DNA of 35,263 nt from an uncultured Cellvibrionales bacterium (GTDB taxonomy: Bacteria > Pseudomonadota > Gammaproteobacteria > Pseudomonadales > Porticoccaceae), in NCBI GenBank assembly GCA_913062605.1, contig CAJXWQ010000020.1:1-35263 (forward strand), read 5' to 3'. Both the position numbers and the translations under genes were made by a program. Of this stretch, positions 1 through 9,192 are shown piece after piece; position 1 is the stretch's first letter; the number at the start of each line of letters is the position of its first letter. The notes below the pieces were generated by a model. The model was given only the letters and a program-made list of their open reading frames with translations. It searched no databases and was not told the origin of the DNA.

Positions 1-31
1 TTACTTTCAAGGGTGTTGCTACCAAAAGAAT

Positions 32-108
32 TGGTAGGCACGAGTGGATTCGAACCCCCGACCCCCACCATGTCAAGGTGGTGCTCTAACCAACTGAGCT
101 ACGTGCCT
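32..108 (-). tRNA. tRNA-Val (anticodon GAC)
   Basis: On the minus strand this is a complete 77-nt cloverleaf with a 7-bp acceptor stem, the TTCGAAT T-loop and an encoded 3' CCA (plus positions 32-34). The anticodon stem CCACC/GGTGG encloses the loop TTGACAT, giving anticodon GAC (valine, decoding GUC/GUU). It lies divergent from thrS and has its own promoter upstream. Confidence 0.96.
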
Positions 109-144
109 GCTACTAGCCTGTCGGCTACTAACGAAGAGGCGCGT

Positions 145-173
145 AATTTACCAGCGGATGCCCTTTGTGACAA
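145..173 (-). promoter_or_regulatory. sigma70-type promoter of tRNA-Val(GAC)
   Basis: On the minus strand TTGTCA (173-168) and TAAATT (150-145) are separated by 17 nt. They are followed by a GC-rich discriminator (GCGCCTC), as expected for a stringently controlled stable-RNA promoter. The tRNA 5' end is about 37 nt downstream of the -10 box. Confidence 0.6.
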
Positions 174-221
174 GCTGATTTCCTGTATTACTCCCTGTCA
201 GGGGCACAATGTCTGGGCGGC

Positions 222-249
222 TTGATTCTGACTATCAAGACGGTAGAAT
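222..249 (+). promoter_or_regulatory. putative sigma70 promoter of the thrS operon
   Basis: TTGATT (222-227) and TAGAAT (244-249) are separated by 16 nt. This predicts a start near 256 and a leader of about 75 nt before the thrS ATG. The leader contains a small stem-loop (TGCTG at 267-271 with CAGCA at 278-282). E. coli thrS is controlled by a tRNA-mimicking leader, but no clear equivalent can be demonstrated here. Confidence 0.5.
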
Positions 250-330
250 GCCCCTTTTTATCATATTGCTGTACTTGCAGCATTAACCATGTGGCCTTTA
301 GTAGGGGTCACCACTGGAAAGGACAGAATT

Positions 331-2256
331 ATGCCTATTATTACCCTTCCTGACGGTAGTCAACGTAGTTTCGATAGCGCTGTTAGTATTCATGATGTTG
401 CCGCTGATATTGGTCCTGGCCTCGCCAAGGCCGCGCTGGCTGGAAGGATTGACGGCGAACTATTAGATACCTCTTATCTCATTGAAAATGATGTTGATCT
501 AGCCATTGTGACAGACAAGTCCGATGAAGCGCTCGAAATTATTCGTCACTCAACGGCACATTTATTAGCTCAGGCCGTGAAGCAGTTGTTCCCTGAAGCT
601 CAGGTGACCATTGGGCCAGTGATAGAAAATGGCTTTTTTTACGATTTCTCTTTTGAGCGGCCATTTACACCAGAAGATCTGGATGCCATCACCAGCAAGA
701 TGAAAGCGCTGGCAGATGCCGACGAAAAAATAGCTCGCCGTGTGCTATCTCGAGATGAGGCTGTCGATTATTTTCGTAGCCTTGGAGAGAACTACAAAGC
801 TGAAATCATCGAGGATATCCCGGCTGATCAGGATTTGTCTTTGTATCGACAGGGTGAGTTTGAAGATCTTTGTCGGGGCCCCCATGTGCCGTCCACTGGC
901 AAGTTGAAATACTTTAAGTTGATGAAGGTGGCGGGTGCTTACTGGCGTGGTGACTCTAATAATGAAATGTTGCAGCGGATCTATGGTACCGCTTGGTCAA
1001 GTAAGAAAGGGTTAAAAGCATACCTGTTTCAATTGGAAGAAGCAGAAAAACGTGATCACCGGAAACTGGCAAAGAAATTTAATTTGTTCCATCTGCAGGA
1101 AGAAGCACCGGGCATGGTGTTCTGGCACCCCAAAGGTTGGAGTGTTTACACCGAAGTAGAGCGCTATATGCGTGAGGTTCAGAGGAATAATGGCTACCGG
1201 GAGATTAAGACTCCTCTGGTGGTTGATCGGACTTTGTGGGAGCGCTCCGGGCACTGGGACAAATTCCGCGAAAATATGTTTACCGTCGAGTCAGAATCCC
1301 GTGATTATGCAGTGAAGCCGATGAACTGCCCCTGTCATATCCAAGTGTATAACCAAGGCTTAAAGAGCTATCGTGATTTGCCGCTGAGGCTGGCAGAGTT
1401 TGGTTCTTGTCACCGCAATGAAGCGTCAGGCACTCTCCATGGGTTGATGCGAGTGCGTGGTTTTGTACAAGATGATGCTCACATTTTCTGTACGGAAGCT
1501 CAGGTTCAAAATGAGGTGTCGATCTTTAGTGACCTACTGTTTGATGTCTATCGAGATTTTGGTTTTGAAGATGTAATTATTCGCCTCTCTACACGTCCGG
1601 AAGAACGCGTGGGTAGCGATGAAGTCTGGGACAAAGCTGAAGTGGCCTTGGCAGATGCATTGGCAGCAAAGGGGCTAGATTATGAGCTGCTACCAGGAGA
1701 GGGTGCATTTTATGGCCCCAAGATCGAATATTCGTTGAAGGATTGCCTTGGGCGGGTATGGCAACTGGGTACTATTCAGGTGGATTTCTCGATGCCAGGG
1801 CGATTGGATGCCCAGTATGTGTCGGAAGATGGTTCGCGTCAGGTGCCGGTCATGTTGCACCGAGCTATTTTGGGTTCTTTTGAGCGATTTATCGGTATTT
1901 TGATTGAGCATTATGAGGGGGCCTTCCCCACGTGGCTTGCCCCAGAGCAGGCCGTAGTGATGAATATTACGGACACTCAAGCCGAATATGTCGAGAAAGT
2001 GACGGATTCCTTGAAAAACAAGGGGTTCCGGGTCGAAAAGGACTTGAGAAACGAGAAGATCGGCTTTAAAATCCGCGAGCACACAATTCAGAAAGTTCCC
2101 TACATGCTGGTTATCGGCGATAGGGAAGTTGAAACGCAGACCGTGGCAGTACGTACACGGGGTGGTGAAGACTTGGGTATTATGCGTATAGCAGAATTTT
2201 CCGAGCTTCTCACTCAGGACGTCAATCGCCGCGGTCGCGTGCATTTAAAAGACTGA
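331..2256 (+). CDS. thrS: threonine--tRNA ligase
   Basis: This is a class II threonyl-tRNA synthetase, which charges tRNA-Thr with threonine in the cytoplasm. The start at 331 gives 641 aa, the family's usual length, and is preceded by AAGGA at 7 nt; an upstream in-frame ATG at 289 lacks a ribosome site and would add residues the family does not have. Domains in order are an N-terminal TGS domain (about 1-61), the editing domain with HxxxH (H73, H77), the catalytic core with the MNCPCH motif (zinc-ligand Cys) and [12 protein letters not shown] motif 2, and a C-terminal anticodon-binding domain. It is the first gene of the thrS-infC-rpmI-rplT operon, with only 13 nt before infC. Confidence 0.97.
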   Translation: MPIITLPDGSQRSFDSAVSIHDVAADIGPGLAKAALAGRIDGELLDTSYLIENDVDLAIVTDKSDEALEIIRHSTAHLLAQAVKQLFPEAQVTIGPVIENGFFYDFSFERPFTPEDLDAITSKMKALADADEKIARRVLSRDEAVDYFRSLGENYKAEIIEDIPADQDLSLYRQGEFEDLCRGPHVPSTGKLKYFKLMKVAGAYWRGDSNNEMLQRIYGTAWSSKKGLKAYLFQLEEAEKRDHRKLAKKFNLFHLQEEAPGMVFWHPKGWSVYTEVERYMREVQRNNGYREIKTPLVVDRTLWERSGHWDKFRENMFTVESESRDYAVKPMNCPCHIQVYNQGLKSYRDLPLRLAEFGSCHRNEASGTLHGLMRVRGFVQDDAHIFCTEAQVQNEVSIFSDLLFDVYRDFGFEDVIIRLSTRPEERVGSDEVWDKAEVALADALAAKGLDYELLPGEGAFYGPKIEYSLKDCLGRVWQLGTIQVDFSMPGRLDAQYVSEDGSRQVPVMLHRAILGSFERFIGILIEHYEGAFPTWLAPEQAVVMNITDTQAEYVEKVTDSLKNKGFRVEKDLRNEKIGFKIREHTIQKVPYMLVIGDREVETQTVAVRTRGGEDLGIMRIAEFSELLTQDVNRRGRVHLKD

Positions 2257-2269
2257 AGCTGGAGAGTAA

Positions 2270-2815
2270 ATTATCAAGAAAAGCTATGGGAAGGGATCAG
2301 CAAAGCGATCTCGTATGAACGAAGAGATCGATGTCCCCGAAGTACGTTTAATTGACGCCAATGGCGAACAGGCAGGCCTTGTTAGTCTTGATGTAGCCAT
2401 AAGCGCAGCTCAAGCAGCAAGTTTGGACTTGGTGGAAATTTCACCAGATGCCGAACCTCCCGTATGTAAGATAATGGACTACGGTAAAAAGCTGTTCGAA
2501 GTTAAAAAACAGCAAGCTGCTCAACGTAAAAAACAGAAGCAGACTCAGGTCAAGGAAATGAAGTTTCGTCCGGGAACGGATGTGGGAGATTATGAGATTA
2601 AGTTACGTAATCTCACACGTTTTCTGGAAAATGGGGATAAGGCCAAGGTAACCCTGCGGTTCCGTGGTCGAGAAATGGCCCACCAGGAACTCGGTATGGA
2701 AATGCTCAAACGTATTGAAGTAGACCTAGAGGAACTGGGTGCAGTTGAGCAATATCCTAAGATGGAAGGTCGGCAGCTCACCATGGTGATTGCCCCTAGA
2801 AGTAAGAAAAAGTAG
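2270..2815 (+). CDS. infC: translation initiation factor IF-3 (AUU start codon)
   Basis: IF-3 binds the 30S subunit, prevents 50S joining and monitors start-codon fidelity. The first ATG in frame (2315) gives only 166 aa and lacks the basic N-terminus. Reading back, an ATT at 2270 lies 4-5 nt after GGAGAG and gives 181 aa, close to the E. coli length of 180, with the expected lysine/arginine-rich start followed by NEEI-VPEVRLI. The conserved blocks [16 protein letters not shown] and [14 protein letters not shown] are present. AUU starts are the known basis of infC autorepression: IF-3 discriminates against non-canonical start codons, including its own. It follows thrS by 13 nt and precedes rpmI. 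Confidence 0.95.
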   Translation: MIKKSYGKGSAKRSRMNEEIDVPEVRLIDANGEQAGLVSLDVAISAAQAASLDLVEISPDAEPPVCKIMDYGKKLFEVKKQQAAQRKKQKQTQVKEMKFRPGTDVGDYEIKLRNLTRFLENGDKAKVTLRFRGREMAHQELGMEMLKRIEVDLEELGAVEQYPKMEGRQLTMVIAPRSKKK

Positions 2816-2927
2816 TAAATAGTAAAAGCAGGAAGAAGTAATAAAACGCTACCCGCGTTCAGCCTTTGGCAGACTGTCCGGGAGTGACCTCTTCTAAATT
2901 TAACCCGTATATTAACGGAGAACTAAA
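2816..2927 (+). promoter_or_regulatory. infC-rpmI spacer, possible L20 autoregulatory leader
   Basis: In E. coli the rpmI-rplT messenger is repressed by L20 binding to a structured region upstream of rpmI. This 112-nt spacer is wide for an otherwise compact operon and contains short complementary tracts (CCCG at 2852-2855 with CGGG at 2879-2882). No full pseudoknot could be confirmed by eye, so the assignment rests mainly on position. Confidence 0.3.
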
Positions 2928-3119
2928 ATGCCAAAAGCAAAAGCCCATAGCGGTGCAAGCAAGCGCTTTAAAAAGACCGGCGCTGGCTATAAGCACAAAC
3001 ACGCTAACAGAAGTCACATCCTCACAAAAATGTCTCAGAAACGTAAGCGTAATCTACGTGGTACCAGCACCATTACTGATGCTGATTCTCCGCTGATTGA
3101 TCGCCTATTGCGTTCCTGA
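2928..3119 (+). CDS. rpmI: 50S ribosomal protein bL35
   Basis: This 63-aa, very basic protein begins [18 protein letters not shown], the hallmark N-terminus of bL35, a small component of the large ribosomal subunit. GGAG lies 7 nt upstream of the ATG. It sits between infC and rplT in the conserved gammaproteobacterial order and is probably co-regulated with rplT by L20. An alternative frame across the gene shows no family match. Confidence 0.97.
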   Translation: MPKAKAHSGASKRFKKTGAGYKHKHANRSHILTKMSQKRKRNLRGTSTITDADSPLIDRLLRS

Positions 3120-3148
3120 TTAACCGAATTGTTTGAGAGGATAAAGAT

Positions 3149-3505
3149 ATGCCACGCGTAAAAAGAGGTGTCACCGCACACCGTCGCCACAAGAAAATCC
3201 TGAAGCAGGCAAAAGGTTACTACGGCGCACGCAGCCGGGTATTCCGTGTTGCTACTCAGGCAGTCACTAAAGCCGGCCAATACGCCTATCGCGACCGTCG
3301 CGTTAAGAAGCGTACATTCCGTGCTTTGTGGATCACCCGGATTAATGCTCAGTCTCGTGTTGAAGGTTTGAGCTACAGCCGCCTGATCGCTGGTCTTAAG
3401 AAAGCCAATATTGAGCTTGATCGTCGTGTATTGGCCGACTTGGCCGTTCATGATAAGGCTGCATTTGCCTCTGTTGTAGAGCAGGCGAAGGCTGCCCTAG
3501 CTTAA
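3149..3505 (+). CDS. rplT: 50S ribosomal protein bL20
   Basis: This 118-aa protein begins [20 protein letters not shown] and contains the [14 protein letters not shown] segment diagnostic of bL20. It is an early 23S rRNA-binding assembly protein and, in E. coli, the autogenous repressor of rpmI-rplT. GAGAGG lies about 8 nt before the ATG. It starts 29 nt after rpmI and is followed by a hairpin and a rho-independent terminator. Confidence 0.97.
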   Translation: MPRVKRGVTAHRRHKKILKQAKGYYGARSRVFRVATQAVTKAGQYAYRDRRVKKRTFRALWITRINAQSRVEGLSYSRLIAGLKKANIELDRRVLADLAVHDKAAFASVVEQAKAALA

Positions 3506-3540
3506 CATTCATGCCGGATTATCCGGCGTTATGTGAATGT
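3505..3540 (+). repeat. stem-loop immediately after rplT stop
   Basis: ACATTCA (3505-3511) pairs with TGAATGT (3534-3540), and inside it GCCGGA (3513-3518) pairs with TCCGGC (3522-3527) around a 3-nt loop. There is no T-run behind it. It may protect the 3' end or assist the terminator 10 nt further on. Confidence 0.6.
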
Positions 3541-3549
3541 GCATTGAAG

Positions 3550-3581
3550 AGGGAAAGGGCCAGCGCTCTTTCCCTTTTTTT
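3550..3581 (+). terminator. rho-independent terminator of thrS-infC-rpmI-rplT
   Basis: AGGGAAAG (3550-3557) pairs with CTTTCCCT (3568-3575) and is followed by a run of seven T. It separates the ribosomal operon from pheS. Confidence 0.85.
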
Positions 3582-3588
3582 ATTTTGA

Positions 3589-4629
<1,041 letters not shown>

Positions 4630-4713
4630 ATAATCATTAAAGTAGAATAAAAACAAATAGTTATAAATATTTGTTAAAGTAAATAATAGAATATATTTGT
4701 GAGTGGTTAAGAC
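4630..4713 (+). repeat. AT-rich pheS-pheT spacer with inverted repeat
   Basis: This 84-nt spacer is almost entirely A and T. It contains a perfect 8-bp inverted repeat, AACAAATA (4652-4659) with TATTTGTT (4668-4675), around an 8-nt loop, and a further ATTTGT copy just downstream. No coding sequence is seen. Confidence 0.6.
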
Positions 4714-7098
4714 ATGAAATTCAGTGAATCCTGGTTGCGGGAGTGGGTAACTCCAGCGATTGATACCACCGAGCTGGTTGCCCAGTTAACGATGGCTGGC
4801 CTTGAAGTGGATACCGTTGATCCAGTGGCTCCGGACTTTAGTGGTGTAGTCGTTGGTCAGATTGTCTCCGTAGAACAACACCCCAATGCTGACAAGCTGC
4901 AAGTCTGTCAGGTAGCCGGTGGCAATGAGGATTTGGTTCAGGTGGTTTGTGGTGCACCCAATGCACGTGAAGGACTGAAAATTCCTTTTGCTACCGTAGG
5001 CGCCAAATTGCCTGGCGATTTTAACATTAGTAAGGCCAAGCTGAGAGACGTAGAGTCATTCGGTATGCTGTGTGCTGAGGAAGAGCTGGGGTTGGGTGAG
5101 GCTTCTGATGGATTGTGGGAGCTACCCGTTGATGCGCCCGTGGGTGCAGATATACGTGAGTATCTAAGCCTGGATGACCAGATTATCGAGGTGGATTTAA
5201 CGCCTAACCGGGGCGATTGCCTGAGTATTCGTGGTTTGGCCCGTGACACTGGGGTGCTAAATCAGCTACCGGTTAACGAGCAGTGCTGTGATCCGGTTGA
5301 GGCTGAGATCAGCGACAGCCTCAATGTTGAATTGCGTGCGCCAGAAGCTTGCTCACGTTATGTGGGCCGAGTGATCCGAAATATCAACGTAGCTGCCGAG
5401 TCACCGATGTGGCTACAAGAGAAGCTGCGTCGCAGTGGTGTTCGAAGTATTGATCCGGTTGTCGATGTGACCAACTTTGTAATGCTAGAGCTGGGGCAAC
5501 CCATGCATGCCTTTGATTTTGCCAAGCTTGAGGGTGGAATCGTTGTACGGATGGCCGAGCAGGGTGAGACATTACGCCTGCTTGATGGTTCTGATGTGAC
5601 TCTCAATACCGGTACGTTGGTCATAGCAGATCAGCAAAAAGCACTAGCGATGGGCGGTATCATGGGCGGTGAAGCGACGGCCGTGGGTAGCGATACCCGT
5701 GATATTTTTCTCGAAAGCGCTTTCTTCAATCCTATTGCCATTGCTGGTCGCTCCCGTGCCTACGGTATGCATACAGATTCTTCCCACCGCTTTGAGCGTG
5801 GTGTTGATCCTCTGTTACAGGGGATTGCGGTAGAGCGCGCGACTAGACTGTTGTTGGACATTGTCGGTGGTGAGGCTGGGCCTGTCACTATGGTTGAGGC
5901 GCAACAACACCTACCCCAAGTATCTGACGTGACATTGACGGTAGCTCGCCTTCAACAGCAGCTGGGGTTGACGCTTGAGAGTCATTTGGTGACAGATATT
6001 TTTCAGCGGTTGGGTTTGACCATTCTAAAAGCCGATGAACAGGGCTGGACCTGTAAAGTACCTAGCTGGCGCTTTGATATCGAAATAGAGGCAGATCTGA
6101 TTGAAGAGGTCGCCCGAATCTACGGCTATAATCGACTGCCTACTGCCACCATTGCTGCTGCACTGCCCATCGAGGGCATCCCTGAAACCCGTCAGGGTTT
6201 ACCTGTGTTACGGCAGCAATTAATTGCTCGCGGTTATCATGAAGCGATTACCTACTGTTTTGTAGACCCTACAGTTCAACAACAACTTGCTCCCGGCTTG
6301 GATGCACTGCCGCTGGCTAATCCCATTGCCAGTGATATGTCCGTGATGAGAACCACGCTATGGTCAGGGTTATTGCCAGCTATTCGTCACAATCTTAATA
6401 GGCAGCAAAGCCGAGTGCGGTTGTTTGAGACGGGGCTTAGCTTTGTGCCCGAGAGTGATGGCTCGCTTCTTCAGGAATCAATGATTGCTGGTGCTATTAC
6501 TGGTAGTAGAGCCCCAGAGCGCTGGGTAGATAACCAGGAAGAGGTGGACTTCTTCGACATCAAAGCTGATGTCGAAGCATTGTTACAGCTTGGACACACT
6601 CATGAGCAATATAACTTTATCTCTACTGAACACCCTGCGCTACATCCAGGTCAGTGTGCTCGGATCGAGAGAAATGGAGTGTTGGTGGGTTACCTGGGAC
6701 AGATACATCCCCGAGTACAGAAGGCCCTGGACTTGAGTCAGCCGGTATTTGTGTTTGAGATGCAGTTGAGCAAGGTGCTTGAAGACGAGCTTCCCTTTTT
6801 CAAAGGGGTTAGTAAGTTTCCGGAGGTGCGTCGTGATCTGGCGATTATTGTTGATGAGAATATTTCTGCTGACGACCTGTGTAGTACTGTTCGCCAGAAT
6901 GCCGGAGACCAATTTGTAGACTTAAAGGTATTTGATGTCTATCAAGGAAAAGGTATTGAAAACAATAGAAAAAGTGTTGCTTTAGGGTTGACCTTTAGGA
7001 ACAGTTCGCGCACGCTTGCGGAAGATGAAATTAATGCCGCTGTGGAATGTGTGTTAAAAGCATTAGAAAAACAGTATTCAGCGAGCCTTAGGGGTTAA
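4714..7098 (+). CDS. pheT: phenylalanine--tRNA ligase beta subunit
   Basis: This is the beta subunit of PheRS, which provides tRNA binding and editing of mischarged Tyr-tRNA-Phe. The 794-aa length matches bacterial PheT. In order it has a tRNA-binding OB-fold domain (about 39-150, with [12 protein letters not shown]), the B3/B4 editing domain (GRVIRN..., [20 protein letters not shown]), B5 domain, a catalytic-like domain and a C-terminal FDX-ACB domain ([14 protein letters not shown] onwards). ihfA follows after 7 nt, as in other gammaproteobacteria. Confidence 0.97.
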   Translation: MKFSESWLREWVTPAIDTTELVAQLTMAGLEVDTVDPVAPDFSGVVVGQIVSVEQHPNADKLQVCQVAGGNEDLVQVVCGAPNAREGLKIPFATVGAKLPGDFNISKAKLRDVESFGMLCAEEELGLGEASDGLWELPVDAPVGADIREYLSLDDQIIEVDLTPNRGDCLSIRGLARDTGVLNQLPVNEQCCDPVEAEISDSLNVELRAPEACSRYVGRVIRNINVAAESPMWLQEKLRRSGVRSIDPVVDVTNFVMLELGQPMHAFDFAKLEGGIVVRMAEQGETLRLLDGSDVTLNTGTLVIADQQKALAMGGIMGGEATAVGSDTRDIFLESAFFNPIAIAGRSRAYGMHTDSSHRFERGVDPLLQGIAVERATRLLLDIVGGEAGPVTMVEAQQHLPQVSDVTLTVARLQQQLGLTLESHLVTDIFQRLGLTILKADEQGWTCKVPSWRFDIEIEADLIEEVARIYGYNRLPTATIAAALPIEGIPETRQGLPVLRQQLIARGYHEAITYCFVDPTVQQQLAPGLDALPLANPIASDMSVMRTTLWSGLLPAIRHNLNRQQSRVRLFETGLSFVPESDGSLLQESMIAGAITGSRAPERWVDNQEEVDFFDIKADVEALLQLGHTHEQYNFISTEHPALHPGQCARIERNGVLVGYLGQIHPRVQKALDLSQPVFVFEMQLSKVLEDELPFFKGVSKFPEVRRDLAIIVDENISADDLCSTVRQNAGDQFVDLKVFDVYQGKGIENNRKSVALGLTFRNSSRTLAEDEINAAVECVLKALEKQYSASLRG

Positions 7099-7105
7099 GT
7101 TAGAC

Positions 7106-7408
7106 ATGTCAGCACTCACAAAAGCCGATCTTGCCGAAATGCTCTTTGATGAGCTTGGTTTGAATAAACGGGAAGCCAAGGAAATCGTGGAGTCTTTTTT
7201 TGAGGAAATACGGTCTGCTTTGGAGAGTAATGAACAGGTTAAGCTGTCCGGTTTTGGTAATTTTGAGCTGCGTGACAAAAAAACCCGCCCAGGCCGTAAC
7301 CCTAAAACGGGAGAGGAAATCCCCATTTCTGCCAGACGTGTGGTGACATTTAAGCCTGGCCAGAAATTAAAAGCGAGAGTGGAAAGCTATGCTGGAACCG
7401 AGCAATAA
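7106..7408 (+). CDS. ihfA: integration host factor subunit alpha
   Basis: IHF-alpha pairs with IHF-beta to bend DNA sharply at specific sites. The 100-aa protein starts [26 protein letters not shown] and contains the DNA-contacting arm [29 protein letters not shown], which separates IhfA from IhfB and HU. It lies 7 nt after pheT, and its last 20 nt overlap the next gene, so the two are probably translationally coupled. Only the alpha gene is in this window. Confidence 0.96.
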   Translation: MSALTKADLAEMLFDELGLNKREAKEIVESFFEEIRSALESNEQVKLSGFGNFELRDKKTRPGRNPKTGEEIPISARRVVTFKPGQKLKARVESYAGTEQ

Positions 7409-7745
7409 CGACCAATTACCAGCAATTCCGGGTAAACGTTATTTTACCATTGGGGAGGTCAGTGATCTCTGTGATGTTAAGCCACATGTGCTTAGATATT
7501 GGGAGCAGGAGTTTCCCAATCTCAGTCCAGTCAAGCGCCGCGGTAATCGTCGATACTACCAGCGTCAAGATGTTCTTATTATCCGCCAAATACGGTCACT
7601 TCTCTATGAACAGGGCTTCACCATCGGTGGGGCTAGGCAGAGGTTGACGGGTGACGATGCCGTAGAGGATGCTACTCAAGTTCGCCAGTTAATCGATCAA
7701 ACTGTCGGTGAATTAGAGGAGCTACTGATGGTGCTCAAGACCTAG
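7389..7745 (+). CDS. MerR-family transcriptional regulator
   Basis: This 118-aa protein has a MerR-type winged helix-turn-helix at about residues 15-85 ([23 protein letters not shown], then RRGNRRYY and the hydrophobic [15 protein letters not shown] helix). A short coiled-coil tail, [16 protein letters not shown], ends it. There is no effector-binding domain and no metal-binding cysteine cluster, so its ligand is unknown. The ihfA-merR pair next to tRNA-Pro is a conserved gammaproteobacterial arrangement. It overlaps the ihfA 3' end by 20 nt. Confidence 0.9.
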   Translation: MLEPSNNDQLPAIPGKRYFTIGEVSDLCDVKPHVLRYWEQEFPNLSPVKRRGNRRYYQRQDVLIIRQIRSLLYEQGFTIGGARQRLTGDDAVEDATQVRQLIDQTVGELEELLMVLKT

Positions 7746-7754
7746 TTTATCCCC

Positions 7755-7782
7755 TTGAATTGTTGAGTACTTTCGGTATGAT
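7755..7782 (+). promoter_or_regulatory. sigma70 promoter of tRNA-Pro
   Basis: TTGAAT (7755-7760) and TATGAT (7777-7782) are separated by 16 nt and followed by a GC-rich GAGCGCCTC discriminator. The tRNA begins about 36 nt after the -10 box. The discriminator closely matches that of the tRNA-Val(GAC) promoter. Confidence 0.7.
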
Positions 7783-7818
7783 GAGCGCCTCTTTCAATCC
7801 CTCCATATCAATATATTT

Positions 7819-7895
7819 CGGGGCGTAGCGCAGTCTGGTAGCGCACTACACTGGGGGTGTAGTGGTCGTCGGTTCAAATCCGGCCGCCCCGACCA
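7819..7895 (+). tRNA. tRNA-Pro (anticodon GGG)
   Basis: This is a 77-nt cloverleaf with encoded CCA. The anticodon stem CTACA/TGTAG encloses the loop CTGGGGG, giving anticodon GGG. The T-arm GGTTCAAATCC and the acceptor stem CGGGGCG/CGCCCCG are intact. It follows the merR gene and converges with the accessory operon; no copy of its 3' end was seen at the far side of that operon. Confidence 0.96.
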
Positions 7896-7959
7896 ATTTT
7901 CTTAATGACTACCTAATAACACCATTTATTTTACTAGTTAATTATATTTCAAGTGTAAA

Positions 7960-8928
7960 TTAAACCCATAGCTCAGAATGTTCTATTGCCTCCTTTTCAT
8001 GATTGTACCCAGTAATGGTTGGGTCTAGTGCAATGTGTAGAAATGATGAGAGCTTAGATTGGGTGAGAATAGTTTTTAACGGATTGTGCCGCACCTTTTG
8101 ACCGTTTGTACTATGAATGGATAAAGCCTTTATAGGAATATAGTATTCGAGATCATGAGTGTTTAATTTATCCTTCTCTGCATTGGCTCCGTAGACACAT
8201 AAAAGATTTGGGGTTGTATTGTCATTTGTGGTTAGGTTTTTATCTGGATTGAAAGTTTCTAAAGCTTTCCATTTGGGACTTGATGGCCCGTTACCCCCAA
8301 TGGAGATACCTTTGTCAAGCTGAAGTTGTACAGCGGCCAAAATCGCAGGTAAACCGCCACCGCTTGTTCCATAACTGACTACTGATTTGTATGATGTCCT
8401 ATTAAACAAATGGCTAGTTTTTTCAATCAAGTTTTCAATATTATTTGCAATCCCGGGTATACCCCTAGTAAATCCATGTTTATTCGGGTCAGAAAATAAC
8501 AGGACATCGAATTTATCGGCTGATAAATGCTGAAGGAAGCAGGGGATTGGCATCATTAGTCTCATAGCTTTACCAGCAAAGGCTATTACCAGCGTCTTTT
8601 GCTGTGGTGATGTTCCCGAAGAATACATTTGAATATTTTTGTGAATATGGTGGCGAATAAATGGTTCGGGCTTTGCTTTAGCACTTTTTTCTGCAAGGGA
8701 AAAAGTTTTTTTCATTGCAACGATGCCAGCCTGCTTTATTTGTTTAGATTGATTATTGACGAAAAGCATTTTTAATCGAAAGAGAAGGCTGGATTGTTCT
8801 TTTTTAATGCTTTCGTAGAGGTCGTATAGTTCAAGAGGAGTAAGTCTGTTCTCCTGGGTAATATGGAGCTGATGGACTTGGTTAATCGTTTTGCAGTTGC
8901 CAAATAAGCTGTTGTAGCGTTCGATCAT
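7960..8928 (-). CDS. alpha/beta-hydrolase-like protein of the ligase-carrier operon
   Basis: This is the last gene of a three-gene leftward operon. The 322-aa protein has a hydrophobic strand TLVIAFAGK (about 112-120) followed later by a nucleophile-elbow-like GTSGG (187-191, Ser189) in VVSYGTSGGGLPAILAA. A late His281 (KVRHNPLKTIL) could complete a triad. The first 90 residues are basic, helical-looking and not recognised. Its ATG overlaps the carrier-protein stop by 4 nt (ATGA), so the two are probably translationally coupled. Position suggests it hydrolyses or transfers the acyl group from the carrier protein; this is inference. No signal peptide is visible. The specific family is not recognised. 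Confidence 0.72.
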   Translation of the reverse strand: MIERYNSLFGNCKTINQVHQLHITQENRLTPLELYDLYESIKKEQSSLLFRLKMLFVNNQSKQIKQAGIVAMKKTFSLAEKSAKAKPEPFIRHHIHKNIQMYSSGTSPQQKTLVIAFAGKAMRLMMPIPCFLQHLSADKFDVLLFSDPNKHGFTRGIPGIANNIENLIEKTSHLFNRTSYKSVVSYGTSGGGLPAILAAVQLQLDKGISIGGNGPSSPKWKALETFNPDKNLTTNDNTTPNLLCVYGANAEKDKLNTHDLEYYIPIKALSIHSTNGQKVRHNPLKTILTQSKLSSFLHIALDPTITGYNHEKEAIEHSELWV

Positions 8929-9191
8929 GATTTATAACCAATGATTTCTTGCTCAAGGCCTTTAAGTGTACGTAGTTGAGACAGTTGTGTTGGGACAATA
9001 GAGACCCCCATCTCAAGTTCGATGCCAATGCATATTTCCATACTGGCAAGGCTATCTATATCTAGTCTCTCAAGTTCAATGTCTAACTCATCATTAATAA
9101 AGGCTTGCTGGTCATCACTACTAGGTGGTTCGTAAACGCCAGAGTCTATAATGATAGTTATTAGATGTTGTCTGAGTGCCATGCTTTTCAC
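8925..9191 (-). CDS. free-standing acyl/aminoacyl carrier protein
   Basis: This 88-aa acidic protein has the carrier signature LDIDSLASMEICIGIELEMGVSI. Ser47 in D-S-L is the expected phosphopantetheine attachment site, followed by the typical helix and the E-x-G-V strand. Two starts are possible: GTG at 9191, preceded by AAAGAGGG at about 8 nt, and ATG at 9182 (85 aa) without a clear ribosome site. The GTG is preferred. It begins 1-2 nt from the ligase stop and overlaps the hydrolase by 4 nt. It is not the fatty-acid AcpP, whose neighbourhood and motif differ. It would need a phosphopantetheinyl transferase encoded elsewhere. Confidence 0.85.
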   Translation of the reverse strand: MKSMALRQHLITIIIDSGVYEPPSSDDQQAFINDELDIELERLDIDSLASMEICIGIELEMGVSIVPTQLSQLRTLKGLEQEIIGYKS

Positions 9192-9192
9192 A

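Noticed and set aside
250..330. A tRNA-Thr-mimicking operator in the thrS leader
   Set aside because: Only one short stem-loop is visible and its loop does not clearly resemble the tRNA-Thr anticodon arm.
1690..2244. A 184-residue open frame opposite the 3' half of thrS
   Set aside because: It lies wholly inside a conserved gene on the other strand, is not recognisable, and has no ribosome site; it is a codon-bias shadow.
2866..3096. An alternative-frame protein overlapping rpmI
   Set aside because: Same strand, shifted frame; rpmI is certain and the alternative has no family features.
3035..3451. A 138-residue open frame opposite rpmI and rplT
   Set aside because: It covers two essential ribosomal genes in antisense and resembles no family.
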